Assembly: GCA_016716835.1 (NCBI GenBank)
Contig: JADJUW010000001.1
Location: 2,190,001-2,254,000 of the forward strand
DNA length: 64,000 nt
Source of the DNA: Myxococcales bacterium
GTDB taxonomy: Bacteria > Myxococcota_A > Polyangia > Haliangiales > Haliangiaceae
Direction: 5' to 3'
The position numbers and the translations under genes were made by a program. Below the pieces are notes generated by a model. That model searched no databases and was not told the origin of the DNA. It saw only the letters and a list, made by a program, of their open reading frames with translations. Every line of letters starts with the position of its first letter. The stretch's first letter is position 1. Shown one piece after another: positions 36,155-44,802 of this stretch.

Positions 36155-37291
36155 CTACCGCGAGCTCGGCTGGGCGTCCGCTGGCGCGGGGGGAGGCATT
36201 TGCGATGAGGTCTCGCGCGGATTGGCGAGGATCGTCGGATCCATGCGCCGCAACATGAGCTGAACGCTATCGATGGGGCGCAAATCGCGGCCAAGCGCAC
36301 CGCCGGTTGGCAAGCGATACACACGCTTGGCCCAGGGATAGCTGGCGCTGCGCACCACCACTGCGAGTTCGCGATACCCCGCCCGCTTGGCGTGCGCTCG
36401 CAGGCGATCGAACTGCGCCACCGTGGCCGACGGCAAGAGATGCACGGCCAACTCGGGATACTTCGGCTTGGCCTGAGCCAAGGCGACGCGGACGTCGGTA
36501 ACCGCGGCGCCCTCGACCATCGTATCGCCGTGCTCGTCGAGCTCGACCGTCGGGTGCCCTTCCCACGGCTCCGATTTGTCACCCGCAAGCGGCCACCGCC
36601 GCGGATCGGCCCATCGGCTGATCTGGCGCAGCTCGCCGGTGAATTGGCGATCGATCGCTTCCCATCGCTCGACAAACCGCCGCCACGCCGGATCGCCACA
36701 CTCTCGGCAGGCCGAAACGGCCGCCCGCACGCGCTCGGTAAACCGCCGCGCCGCGAGCGCGCCGACGATGGCGTTTTGATACTCCGGCACGATATATTTG
36801 CATTCGTTAGGCAAGACGTCGGCACAAAGGCGCAGCAAATACGCGCTCGCCCCCTCGACGGCACCATTGACGACTTTTGGCGCCAGGCCGTCGGCTTGGC
36901 TGTCATAACGGCCATCAGGGCTTTCTCGCGCCAGACTGGGCGCCAGGCCGACCGACCACACCGTGGTGGCTAGCTGCTGTGCCCGCGTCGACCACGGCAC
37001 ATCGAGGTATTGCGCCACCGGCTCGAGTGCCAAAACGACCAAGCGTCGCTCGGTTTCATTGGCAACTTGTTCGTCCATACCGGCCCGCAGCATCCGGAGC
37101 TGCTGCGCCATTTTCCAATATGCTTCAGGCGTGCGGCCTGCGGCCGCAAAGACCGCGATCGCGTCATAGAGCTCGGTGCGATTGTAGTCGCCGCCTTGGT
37201 CGGGCCGCACTTCGACCTCGGCGCTACCACAACCCGCGGCAAGGGCCACGACGAAGACAAGGGCTAGGCCCCATGCCAGGTGCCTAGTCAT
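36155..37291 (-). CDS. Lipoprotein with C-terminal ExbD-like segment
   Basis: The 378-residue protein has a clear lipobox (VVALAAGCGSA). Its first 230 residues are helical with no family I know and hold a possible CRECGD pair. Near residue 270-320 a segment (VTDVRVALAQAKPKYPELAVHLLPSATVAQFDRLRAHAKRAGYRELAVVV, read in parts) looks like the periplasmic domain of ExbD/TolR. No ExbB is nearby. It starts inside the FHA gene end (8-base overlap), so the two are coupled, and lies 64 bases before sppA. The role is unknown; a periplasmic sensor or structural part is a guess. Confidence 0.6.
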   Translation of the reverse strand: MTRHLAWGLALVFVVALAAGCGSAEVEVRPDQGGDYNRTELYDAIAVFAAAGRTPEAYWKMAQQLRMLRAGMDEQVANETERRLVVLALEPVAQYLDVPWSTRAQQLATTVWSVGLAPSLARESPDGRYDSQADGLAPKVVNGAVEGASAYLLRLCADVLPNECKYIVPEYQNAIVGALAARRFTERVRAAVSACRECGDPAWRRFVERWEAIDRQFTGELRQISRWADPRRWPLAGDKSEPWEGHPTVELDEHGDTMVEGAAVTDVRVALAQAKPKYPELAVHLLPSATVAQFDRLRAHAKRAGYRELAVVVRSASYPWAKRVYRLPTGGALGRDLRPIDSVQLMLRRMDPTILANPRETSSQMPPPAPADAQPSSR

Positions 37292-37835
37292 TGCTCACCT
37301 GGGCGATACGCTTGACCGTCGACGGATCGAGGAACAAGTACACCGCGTCGGCAAACGTCACGTAGGCGCCAGCCCAGACCGGAATTTCGGTCTCCGCGGG
37401 GATGCGTTCCCCATTGATATAGGTACCGTTCTTTGAGTGATGGTCGATGACCGCATACGTGCGCTTGAGGCTGCGCACCATCAGCGAGGCGTGGCGCTTG
37501 CTGACGCGATGACTCGGTAGCTGGATGTCCATCCCGTCGGCGCGACCGATGGTTAGCGAGGTCTCCGGCGCGGCAAACGGGCGATTGGGCCCAAGCAAGA
37601 TCGTGACGCACGTACCAAGCTCTGCGGAGAGCCCGGCTAACCAATTGCCGGGCGTATCGATCCCTGTGCTCGCCCCGGTTACGAACTGGCCGCCGGTAAC
37701 GCCCGTGCGCTCGGTGACCTCGGGTGGCACCGTTTCGACGAGCAGCGGCACAAACAGCGTCTCGCCACGGCCAACCGCCCGCAACAAGTCGCCAAATTGG
37801 CAGGTGCCACGCCCATCCACGCCGTCGAGCTTCAC
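37284..37835 (-). CDS. FHA domain protein
   Basis: The 183-residue protein carries a forkhead-associated domain at residues 85-165: SLTIGRADGMDIQLPSHRVSKRHASL, then DHHSKNGTYINGERI, with the Gly-Arg, Ser-x-x-His and Asn-Gly residues that bind phosphothreonine. The N-terminal 80 residues are not recognised. It has no membrane segment and is probably cytoplasmic, reading phosphorylation by kinases such as the one at 38842-40398 in the same run of genes. It overlaps the G3E GTPase gene by 4 bases and the lipoprotein gene by 8, so all three are likely one transcript. Confidence 0.85.
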   Translation of the reverse strand: MKLDGVDGRGTCQFGDLLRAVGRGETLFVPLLVETVPPEVTERTGVTGGQFVTGASTGIDTPGNWLAGLSAELGTCVTILLGPNRPFAAPETSLTIGRADGMDIQLPSHRVSKRHASLMVRSLKRTYAVIDHHSKNGTYINGERIPAETEIPVWAGAYVTFADAVYLFLDPSTVKRIAQVSND

Positions 37836-38821
37836 GGGGCTACCGTATCACGAGGCCAGCGAGCCTGCGCAAGGCACGCTTGGATTTCCGCATCGTCGAC
37901 GTGAGCGCCGATCACCACCATGCGCGGCTCGATGGCGCCGCCAAACGGCTCGATCGAAACGCGGCGGCCGACGCGGTGAAACACGGCGCCGTGCGCGACC
38001 TCGCTACCGGTGCGTCGATCGATGCCGTAGGCGAGGCCCTTGATGCGGACATAGCCGGCGCCCAATTCGTCGATGGCATCGCAGAGCGCCTCAAGGTCGA
38101 CCAAGGCGGGCAGATCATACGCATGCGCGACCAAGCCGTGTGGATGCGGCGCTCCGTCGTCGGCGTGATGATGACCCGCGCCGGTCGGGCGATGGCCTCC
38201 GGCGGCGCTTGCTAGCGGTTCCGAGGCGACGAAGCTGGCCAGCCAAGCGCCCAGCTCATCGCGCGCGGGCGAAAGCACGAGCACATGCGGGGCGAGGTCG
38301 GCGAGCTTTGCCATGACCTGCCCCAGCTGCGCCGCGGGCACCAGCTCGTGCTTGGTAACCAGCAAGACATCCGCCGAGACGATTTGCGATTCCGCGGCCG
38401 GGCTCGCGGCGAAGGACGTCAAGATGTTCTCGGCATCGACGACCGTGATCACGGCGGCCAAGCGCACGGCCTCGGCGAGGGGCGACTTCTCGCACGACCA
38501 GATAATGGGCAAGGGCTCGGCGACGCCCGTCGTCTCAACGATGATTGCCTCGAGATCGGGATAGGCCTCGATCAACCCGAGCAGCGTCTTGTCGAACGAC
38601 TCATTAAGGGTGCAACAAATGCAGCCGCCGGGCAGCTCAATTTGTCGCGACATGGCATCGGGCAGCAAGCTGCCATCAATGCCCACGGCCCCGAGTTCAT
38701 TGACCACCAAGGCGACGCGCGTGGCGGGCTCGCCCGCTCGCTGGCGCCGCGCTAGGAATTGGTTGAGCAGCGACGTCTTGCCAGCCCCCAAAAAGCCGGT
38801 CACCAAAAAAACTGGCACCAT
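37832..38821 (-). CDS. G3E (CobW/ZNG1-like) GTPase metallochaperone
   Basis: Starting at the ATG at 38821, the 329-residue protein has Walker A GFLGAGKTSLLNQFL near residue 9, the metal motif GGCICCTLNESF (CxCC) near 65, the ETTGVAEP switch near 95, and the TKHE specificity motif (NKxD-like) near 150. A His-rich loop, GHHHADDGAPHPHG, lies between the GTPase and the CobW C-terminal domain, as in zinc or cobalt insertases. Cargo metal and client are unknown. An in-frame codon at 38854 would add 11 residues not seen in the family. It lies 20 bases after the kinase stop. Confidence 0.88.
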   Translation of the reverse strand: MVPVFLVTGFLGAGKTSLLNQFLARRQRAGEPATRVALVVNELGAVGIDGSLLPDAMSRQIELPGGCICCTLNESFDKTLLGLIEAYPDLEAIIVETTGVAEPLPIIWSCEKSPLAEAVRLAAVITVVDAENILTSFAASPAAESQIVSADVLLVTKHELVPAAQLGQVMAKLADLAPHVLVLSPARDELGAWLASFVASEPLASAAGGHRPTGAGHHHADDGAPHPHGLVAHAYDLPALVDLEALCDAIDELGAGYVRIKGLAYGIDRRTGSEVAHGAVFHRVGRRVSIEPFGGAIEPRMVVIGAHVDDAEIQACLAQARWPRDTVAP

Positions 38822-38841
38822 GGCGGGACTATACTCCGCCG

Positions 38842-40398
38842 CTACCACGACCACGTCGGGGTGAGCGTTTCTTGGCCGCCATAGATCGCGATGCGAAACG
38901 ACCCCGATTTGCCCCCCGGTCCCACCACGCGGACGTCATGAAAACCCGGCGTTAGGGCGAAGCGGACAAAGGGCGCCTCGCCGACGCGCTTGCCGTCGAT
39001 GTACACCACGGCCTTGCCCGGCGCCGAAAACGACCAAAATCCGAACTTGCTGAGCGCCTCAATCTCATCGCGCGCCGGCAAGGCGCGTGCGCGCGGCGGC
39101 GCAGGCGTGGCGTCTTTTGCGGCGCCGAGCGCGGACTTGGCACCGGCGGCTTCGCCGATCGTAGGCTGTCCTGCGACCGCGTCGCCCGGCGAGCGCTGCG
39201 CAACAAACAGGGCGTAGACAACACACAGCGCGATCGCCGCTAGGCCACCGCCAATCCACCGCTGCGCGCGGCGACGCGATGGCCCACGAAGATCGATTAA
39301 TTCCGGCGATGGCATCGCGGCCACATCGCTGCCGCTGACGCGCGCCGGCCGCACATTGCCGAACTCGGCGGCAAACGCGGCCTGCGCCGCTGCCTGAAAG
39401 GTTGGCCGGGCGCGCTCGTGATCCACCTCGGCGACGATGCGGTCCTTGATCGCCATCTCATCCGCAAACGAAGTCGCGAGCAGCTCGGCGAGGATCGCCG
39501 GACGCGGCGCCTCACCCGCCGCCGCCTCAAATGCCGCGGCAAAGGCAGCGCACGTCTCAAACCGATCCGCGGGATCGCGGGCGAGCGCTTTGGCCACGAC
39601 CTCCGCCACCGCGGGCGACGTGCTCGGGCACCATTGCCGCACGTCGGGAATCGGCTGCTCGGTGATCGCCTTGAAGGTCGCGAAATCCGCGTCGCGATGA
39701 AACAGGCGTCGCAACGTCACCAGCTCCCACATCACCGCGCCGAGCGCGAATACGTCGCTGCGCCGATCGAGCGGCAGCCCGAGGATCTGCTCGGGTGACA
39801 TGTAGGCGTTCTTGCCCTTAATGGTGCCGGTGCGCGTGTGCGTGCTTGAGGTCTTAGCCTTGGCAATGCCAAAGTCGAGGACCTTCACCGCACCGCTCGC
39901 TGTTACGTAGAGATTGGGCGGCGAGATGTCGCGATGCACGAGCCCGAGCGGCTGGCCCGCGGCATCAGCAAGCTCGTGGGCAAAGCCGAGGCCCTCACAC
40001 GCTTGCGCCAGCAGCGCCGTCAGCACGCTCGGCGGGAACGGCTTGGCTAGCCGTGACTGCAGCGACATAATGCGCGACAGCGGCATCCCATGGAGATACT
40101 CCATCACCATAAACCACGCACCGCGATCGCAATCCAGGCCATAGACGCGGCAGACGTTGGGATGCACGATGCGGCTGGCGAGCTCGGCCTCATCGCGAAA
40201 CATTTGAATAAAGTGCTCGTCATCGGCGAGATGCGCGAGGATGCGCTTGATTACGAAGAGCCCACCCGCGCCTGGGGCACCGCCGCGGCGCCGCGCGAGA
40301 AAAATCTCGGCCATGCCGCCCGTGGCGAGCTTGGCGATCAGCTCAAAATCGCCAATCGCGTCGCGATCGAGACCGAAAGCGCCAGGCGAGCCCACCAT
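38842..40398 (-). CDS. Membrane Ser/Thr protein kinase with PEGA-like tail
   Basis: The kinase domain occupies residues 17-290: LATGGMAEIFLAR glycine loop, FVIKRIL lysine, HRDISPPNLYV catalytic loop (Ser in place of the usual Lys-Pro order), DFGIAK and MSPEQILG. A membrane helix near 375 (WIGGGLAAIALCVVYALFV) is followed outside by a short PEGA-like domain (KAVVYIDGKRVGEAPFVRFALTPGFHDVRV, in parts). This is the common layout of myxobacterial transmembrane kinases. It heads a minus-strand run with the GTPase, FHA and ExbD-like genes; the FHA protein is a plausible phospho-reader. Upstream 124 bases to the next gene may hold its promoter. Confidence 0.9.
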   Translation of the reverse strand: MVGSPGAFGLDRDAIGDFELIAKLATGGMAEIFLARRRGGAPGAGGLFVIKRILAHLADDEHFIQMFRDEAELASRIVHPNVCRVYGLDCDRGAWFMVMEYLHGMPLSRIMSLQSRLAKPFPPSVLTALLAQACEGLGFAHELADAAGQPLGLVHRDISPPNLYVTASGAVKVLDFGIAKAKTSSTHTRTGTIKGKNAYMSPEQILGLPLDRRSDVFALGAVMWELVTLRRLFHRDADFATFKAITEQPIPDVRQWCPSTSPAVAEVVAKALARDPADRFETCAAFAAAFEAAAGEAPRPAILAELLATSFADEMAIKDRIVAEVDHERARPTFQAAAQAAFAAEFGNVRPARVSGSDVAAMPSPELIDLRGPSRRRAQRWIGGGLAAIALCVVYALFVAQRSPGDAVAGQPTIGEAAGAKSALGAAKDATPAPPRARALPARDEIEALSKFGFWSFSAPGKAVVYIDGKRVGEAPFVRFALTPGFHDVRVVGPGGKSGSFRIAIYGGQETLTPTWSW

Positions 40399-40522
40399 CG
40401 ATAATTATAGGCCGCGCGAGTGCGGCCGCGATAGCGCCTTAGCGCCGCATCGCATGTCAGCTTAAACCGAGCACGTGGGCCTTGGCGTGCGCGTGTCTCA
40501 CATGTGTGTCCAGCCGCTCGCG

Positions 40523-41650
40523 CTAACCGCCCGAGACGATTGGCGCCGGTGGAATCAAGTAGTCAAACCATTGCGACGGCGCGCCGGCGCGACCTTCCAT
40601 GGCGGCGACGGCGACGTTAAACATTTCGCGCGCGGCGACGTAGTGTAGCTCCCAGCCCCGCGCCTGGCAGGCCTGGCGCAAGGCGGTGTGCAGGGCATGC
40701 CCACCGCTGCCGAGCAGCGAGTCAGCGGTCGCCTCGATCGCGCCATGGGTGTGGACCTTGACGAACAACCATTCTTCGCGGCCGGTGACGCAGATGCCTT
40801 GATCGAGCCACGTCGCCACGCGCTGCGCGGTTGCCGGATCGCGGCCGGTGATCGCGCCGTTTTCGATCCGCAGGTTCCGCGCGCCCTTGCGCGCCAGCGC
40901 CAGCGGCCCCGTGATTAGCAGCAGGCGATCGTCGTAGCGCACGCCCACCCGCGCATGCACGCCATGATCGGCCGCGCGCGCCTTGGTTAGATCGCCCGCC
41001 GGCCAATAGATCGCATTGACCAGCGGCGGCTGACATGGGTCTGGCGCCGACGGAAACGTAAAGTCGGCGTAGCACCCCAGCTCATGCAGCAGCGTCAATT
41101 CGTCGTCGACGCCACACCACTTGCGATCGGGACGGCTGTTGGCCAGGCTCCAATTGCCATGGATAAATGACCAGCGCGGCTGCCCCGCGACGACCGGTAA
41201 CGCGCCATGTTTGGCGAACGCCGCCAGATGCTGACGAAACGTTTCGCGCAAGGTCTCGCGCGTGTCGCCGTCGTGGTGCAGGTGCACCTCGATCTCCCCG
41301 AGGCCTCGTCGCGCCAGCGACGCCAAGCCTTCCATAAACGCCGGCCGATACTCATCGCCGGGAAAGAAAAAGCTGTGGCGCGGCGCGCGCCCGTTGACGT
41401 CGCGATGGACCGCCGCGAACTCTGGGTAGCGCTCCACCCACGCATTAACGCGAGCCTGGCCGCGCGCCTCATCGACACCGCCCCACAGCGGCTCATAGTG
41501 ATCGCACAGGCAAAACAGCACGTGGCGCACCGGCACATGCCGTGCGCGGGCGCGCCGCCACTTCGCCGCCAACGCGCCGCCGAGCCATTGATGCAGGTTG
41601 CGGGGAAGCGGTGGCCATCGCATGCGCGGCCCATGATACGCTGGAACCAT
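40523..41650 (-). CDS. Polysaccharide deacetylase-like hypothetical protein
   Basis: The protein of 375 residues (or 366 if ATG 41623 is used) has deacetylase-like features: LFCLCDHYEP near residue 50, FFFPGDEYRPAFM, EIEVHLHHDGD and FIHGNWSLANSR, with Asp/His residues suited to metal binding. I know similar proteins from exopolysaccharide clusters but cannot assign a substrate. No signal peptide. It is divergent from the PaaK/CapK-like gene, whose start is 4 or 31 bases away, and the pair probably shares a promoter region and pathway. Moderate confidence in the family, low in the exact role. Confidence 0.6.
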   Translation of the reverse strand: MVPAYHGPRMRWPPLPRNLHQWLGGALAAKWRRARARHVPVRHVLFCLCDHYEPLWGGVDEARGQARVNAWVERYPEFAAVHRDVNGRAPRHSFFFPGDEYRPAFMEGLASLARRGLGEIEVHLHHDGDTRETLRETFRQHLAAFAKHGALPVVAGQPRWSFIHGNWSLANSRPDRKWCGVDDELTLLHELGCYADFTFPSAPDPCQPPLVNAIYWPAGDLTKARAADHGVHARVGVRYDDRLLLITGPLALARKGARNLRIENGAITGRDPATAQRVATWLDQGICVTGREEWLFVKVHTHGAIEATADSLLGSGGHALHTALRQACQARGWELHYVAAREMFNVAVAAMEGRAGAPSQWFDYLIPPAPIVSGG

Positions 41651-41654
41651 CGCA

Positions 41655-43034
41655 ATGGGAAACCGCGACGCCTACGCACGCTTGCTCTCGGGCGTCTTGT
41701 TCCCCGCCTTTGAACACTTGCGCGGTCGCCCCACGGTCGCGCTGATGCGCTTCCTAGACGAGAGCCAATGGTGGCCCTTGGCGCAGCTTGAGGCGTATCA
41801 GCTCGGCCTGTTGCGGCGGCTGGTGCGCCATGCGTTTGCCCATACGCCGCATTATCGCGAGCTCGCGGCCAGCCATGGGTTGGCCGCCACGCACGTCGAT
41901 TCCTTGGCGTGGCTGGCACGCCTGCCGGTGCTTGAGCGTCAGCTAGCGCGCACGTCTTTTCACGCGCGCACCAGCGAGGTGCCGCCGCGCATTGCGGTGC
42001 AAAAAGCCAGCAGCGGCACCACCGGCGAACCGATGAAGGTGGCGTACAACGAGGAATCGCGCCATTTTCGCGATGCCATGCGTTGGCGCGCCTATGGCTG
42101 GGCCGGCTACCGCGTCGGCAACAAGGCGATGCACTATTGGGGCATGCTCGGCAGCCAGGTCGCACCGGCGCAGCGCCTCAAGATGGCGATCGATCATCGC
42201 TTCAAGCGCGACCTTTATGTCGACAGCACCCCGCGCAGCGACGCCGCCTTGGCCGAGGTCGTCGCCACGATCAAGCGAGCGCGCCCCGAGGTCATCGTCG
42301 CTTATACGCAAGCCGCGGTGGCACTCGCCAAATTTGTCGCGGCGCACGACGCCCGCGCCTGGGACGACATTCCCATCATCTGCGCGGCCGAGCGGCTGTG
42401 GCCACATGACCGCGCCACCATCGCCGCTGCCTTTGGGCCCGGCGTGTTTGAGACCTATGGCTGCCGCGAGGTCATGCTCATTGGCGGCGAGTGCGAGCAG
42501 CACGACGGCATGCACCTCGCGATGGAAAATATAATCACCGAGATCTTGGTCCGTCAGGGCGACGCGTGGCGCGCCGCCGCGCCCGGCGAGGCCGGCGAGG
42601 TCGTAGTCACCGATTTGCATAATCTCGCCAATCCCATGCTGCGCTACGCCACCGGCGACATGGCGGTGGCGAGCCCCTATGGCGATGCCACCTGCGCGTG
42701 CGGCCGGCAACTGCGGCGCCTTGGAAGCGTTGAGGGTCGCGTCACCGAGACCCTGCATGACGGCCACGGCAACCCGGTCAGTGGGCTGTTGTTTTCCATC
42801 TTGTTCGTCAAGCTGCAACCCTATGCCAAGCAATTTCAGGTCGTGCAGCGCCGCGATGGCAGCGTCTGCCTGCGCGTCGTGCCGATGACTTCGCCGCCTG
42901 CGCCCGAGCTCACCGCCATCGCTCAGGCGTTCTGCGCGCAATACCTGCCCGCCACCACGCTCGACGTCGCTTACGTCGACGACATCGAATTAACCAAGGC
43001 CGGCAAGCTGCGCCTCGTCGTCGTCGAGCGCTAA
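41655..43034 (+). CDS. PaaK/CapK-like adenylate-forming ligase
   Basis: The 459-residue protein matches the phenylacetate-CoA ligase/CapK group: ATP-binding loop KASSGTTGEPMKVAY near residue 115, RYATGDMAVAS near 330, the FETYGCREVM substrate region near 265, and C-terminal LTKAGKLRLVVVER with the catalytic-lysine context near the end. Members in polysaccharide loci act on sugars or lipids rather than phenylacetate. It is divergent with the deacetylase-like gene, supporting a surface-polysaccharide role. The stop at 43032-43034 is followed at once by ACAGAAACGC, the same bases that follow the kinase stop at 11001, and then by an insertion sequence. Confidence 0.8.
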   Translation: MGNRDAYARLLSGVLFPAFEHLRGRPTVALMRFLDESQWWPLAQLEAYQLGLLRRLVRHAFAHTPHYRELAASHGLAATHVDSLAWLARLPVLERQLARTSFHARTSEVPPRIAVQKASSGTTGEPMKVAYNEESRHFRDAMRWRAYGWAGYRVGNKAMHYWGMLGSQVAPAQRLKMAIDHRFKRDLYVDSTPRSDAALAEVVATIKRARPEVIVAYTQAAVALAKFVAAHDARAWDDIPIICAAERLWPHDRATIAAAFGPGVFETYGCREVMLIGGECEQHDGMHLAMENIITEILVRQGDAWRAAAPGEAGEVVVTDLHNLANPMLRYATGDMAVASPYGDATCACGRQLRRLGSVEGRVTETLHDGHGNPVSGLLFSILFVKLQPYAKQFQVVQRRDGSVCLRVVPMTSPPAPELTAIAQAFCAQYLPATTLDVAYVDDIELTKAGKLRLVVVER

Positions 43035-43058
43035 ACAGAAACGCGGACACGCTAGGGG

Positions 43059-43322
43059 GTGTCCCTAGTTTTTGAGCGTGGCCCATGCGTGATTTGCCAT
43101 GGCGCGAAGTGCTTGTCCGATATGTGGGCCGCGCAAGCGGACCGGCAGGTGAGCGCACATGTCTTCCTGCTCGCAGATAGCACCCTCCCGGGCGCTGCGA
43201 GACCGCTGTGGTATCCACATCCCTCGGTGCTAGTCACACCGCCCTGCAATCTATGCTCGCGGAAGAAACGTGCGCCACCTGCCGGTAGGTGGCCCACGCA
43301 GGCGATGCGCGGCCTAGGTTAG
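43059..43322 (+). CDS. Possible small passenger ORF inside the insertion sequence
   Basis: A GTG-started frame of 87 codons occupies the 250 bases between the left end and the transposase stop, on the opposite strand. It holds CVICHGAKC near residue 10 and CNLCSRKK near 64, which could form a zinc site, and ends 8 bases inside the transposase gene. IS427-type elements do not normally carry cargo, and no ribosome site is visible. It may be chance in GC-rich DNA. No function is proposed. Confidence 0.25.
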   Translation: MSLVFERGPCVICHGAKCLSDMWAAQADRQVSAHVFLLADSTLPGAARPLWYPHPSVLVTPPCNLCSRKKRAPPAGRWPTQAMRGLG

Positions 43323-44062
43323 CCACCTCCAGGCACAGGCGAGTTCGACCAGCGCGAGGTAGTTACGGGCGGATTTCTCGTAGCGGCTGGCGACGGCACG
43401 AAACCGCTTAAGGCCGTGAAAACAGCATTCGACGAGGTACCGACTGGCGTAGGCGTGGCGATCAAGTCGACGCCGCCGCGTGCGTACCGGAAGCGCGGCA
43501 ATCACGGGCCGCATGTCCCGCGCTCTGACTTCAGCGACGAACGCGTCGGAGTCGTAGCCCGTGTCGCCGAGGAGCGCTGCGCCCTGAGCATAGTCGAGCA
43601 GCTCCATGGCGGCGGTCATTTCGTGGCGCTGGCCGGGCGTGAGCGTGACGTGGAGCGGCCGGCCCCCGCCGTCGGTGATCGCGTGGATCTTGGTGGAGAA
43701 GCCGCCTCGACTACGACCCAAACAGTTGAATTCGGGCCCCCTTTTCCACCCGCGGCATCTTGGTGGGCGCGGACGTTACTGCCATCAACAATAGATCCGG
43801 ATTTATCGACACGAACCTGCAGCGCCTTAAAGATGAGTTTCCAATAACCGCGCTTAGCCCAGTTGTTGAAGCGATTGTAGACGCTTTTCCACGGCCCGAA
43901 GCGCTCGGGCAGATCACGCCACGGCAGGCCTGTCTTGGCGCGAAAGAGCACCGCATCTACGAACTGTCGGTCGCCGATTTTGGCGCTTGGCCCACGCTGC
44001 TGCTTGGGTATGACCGCGACCAAGCGCGCCCACTGCTCGTCTGTTAAAGCATGCCGTCGCAT
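43314..44062 (-). CDS. IS5/IS427-type transposase made by -1 frameshifting
   Basis: Frame 1 (43616-44062) gives MRRHALTDEQWARLVAVIP, WRDLPERFGPWKSVYNRF and the first catalytic Asp in SIVDGSNVRAH. Frame 2 (to 43314) gives GRSRGGFSTKIHAITDGGG, the second Asp in LLGDTGYDSDAF, and the Glu in RYLVECCFHGLKRFRAVASRY. A slip of -1 on AAAAGGGGG (minus strand; 43737-43745) joins them as GGPEFNCLGRSRGG, the expected family sequence. This is a programmed frameshift of the type known in the IS427 group, so the element is probably active. The DDE triad is intact. Confidence 0.88.
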
Positions 44063-44332
44063 GCCTTGGTTGGATCACATGCTCAGTAGCGCGGACAAGC
44101 CGCGCCACATGCTTTCACGTAACCGATCGAAATGATCGAGGTTTCCGCATGCAAAAACTAGGGACGCCCCCTAGTGTCCGAATGCTGGAATCGTGCGCTT
44201 GTGTTTCGTCAGAGAAAGGCCGCGCCAACCCATGCACGCGCGAGCCTCGTTACAGCCAGACGGCTCATGATCCATCACATCTTTTGCGGCCCATGCGCCC
44301 GGGCCAAGCGGCCTGGAGCGCAATCATGCTGA

Positions 44333-44556
44333 TCTGTTAACCGGCTCGCCGCCGTTGTCGCTTCCTTCGATGTTGTCGCCAGCCTGCCGGAGAGCTTGCC
44401 CCCGCAGACCTGGAGGCCGCGTACAGGTTTGTCAACCATGAGAAGGTGACGGTGGACGCGCTGTTGGCCCCGTACGCAACCGTGGTCAATGCCATGCACG
44501 CCATCACTGCGCTCGGCGGCCACATCCCTCATTCACGCGTGAAATTGTTCGTGTAG
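44333..44556 (+). pseudogene. Tn5-type (IS4 family) transposase relic, internally deleted
   Basis: Reading in two frames gives RLAAVVASFDVVASLPESLP then, after a shift near 44402, ADLEAAYRFVNHEKVTVDAL, the N-terminal region of Tn5-type transposases. It is joined directly to AMHAITALGGHIPHSR, which resembles the extreme C-terminus of the same family, and stops at 44556. The roughly 380 residues with the DDE catalytic core are missing. The following 246 bases, 44557-44802, contain nothing I can support. Confidence 0.65.
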
Positions 44557-44802
44557 GCGCCGGGTGCGGCTTCAAATGGCCAGCGCCCCGGCGCTCCATC
44601 GCCAACCCTGCGCAACTGCGAAGAACGCTCCGCTCGCAATCGTCGTAACCCCTTCGGCCAACGGTGCGTAGTTGATAACTGATCGGAACTAAGTCTGAGA
44701 ATTGTGCTGCCGCGTCCCCGGTCCTGGCCGGAAGCTTAAGTGACGAGGGCCCGTGGTGTCAGCTGTGTAGCCGGTTTGTACCCCTGTTGATTCTTATAGC
44801 CC

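Larger units (their letters stand above)
43056..44170 (-). mobile_element. IS5-family (IS427-like) insertion sequence, complete
   Basis: The 1,115-bp element is bounded by 19-bp inverted repeats, GGGGTGTCCCTAGTTTTTG at 43056-43074 and, inverted, GGGGCGTCCCTAGTTTTTG at 44152-44170 (18 of 19 identical). CTAG is duplicated on both sides (43052-43055 and 44171-44174). It encodes one DDE transposase in two frames on the minus strand and a possible small passenger frame. The empty target is preserved at 11144-11162. Confidence 0.92.
43035..44265. repeat. Dispersed repeat copy B, split by the insertion sequence
   Basis: Left part 43035-43055 reads ACAGAAACGC then GGACACGCTAG; right part 44171-44242 resumes with CTAGTGTCCGAATGCTGGAATCG. 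Module X follows at 44239-44265. Removing 43056-44170 and one CTAG restores the core seen uninterrupted at 11081-11162 (minus strand). Relative to copy A the core is inverted with respect to module X. The stretch 44266-44332 shows nothing recognisable. Confidence 0.75.

Noticed and set aside
36091..36915. In-frame extension of sppA giving a 913-residue protein
   Set aside because: The extension is antisense to the ExbD-like lipoprotein gene and is basic and repetitive; the lipobox start at 36090 is far better.
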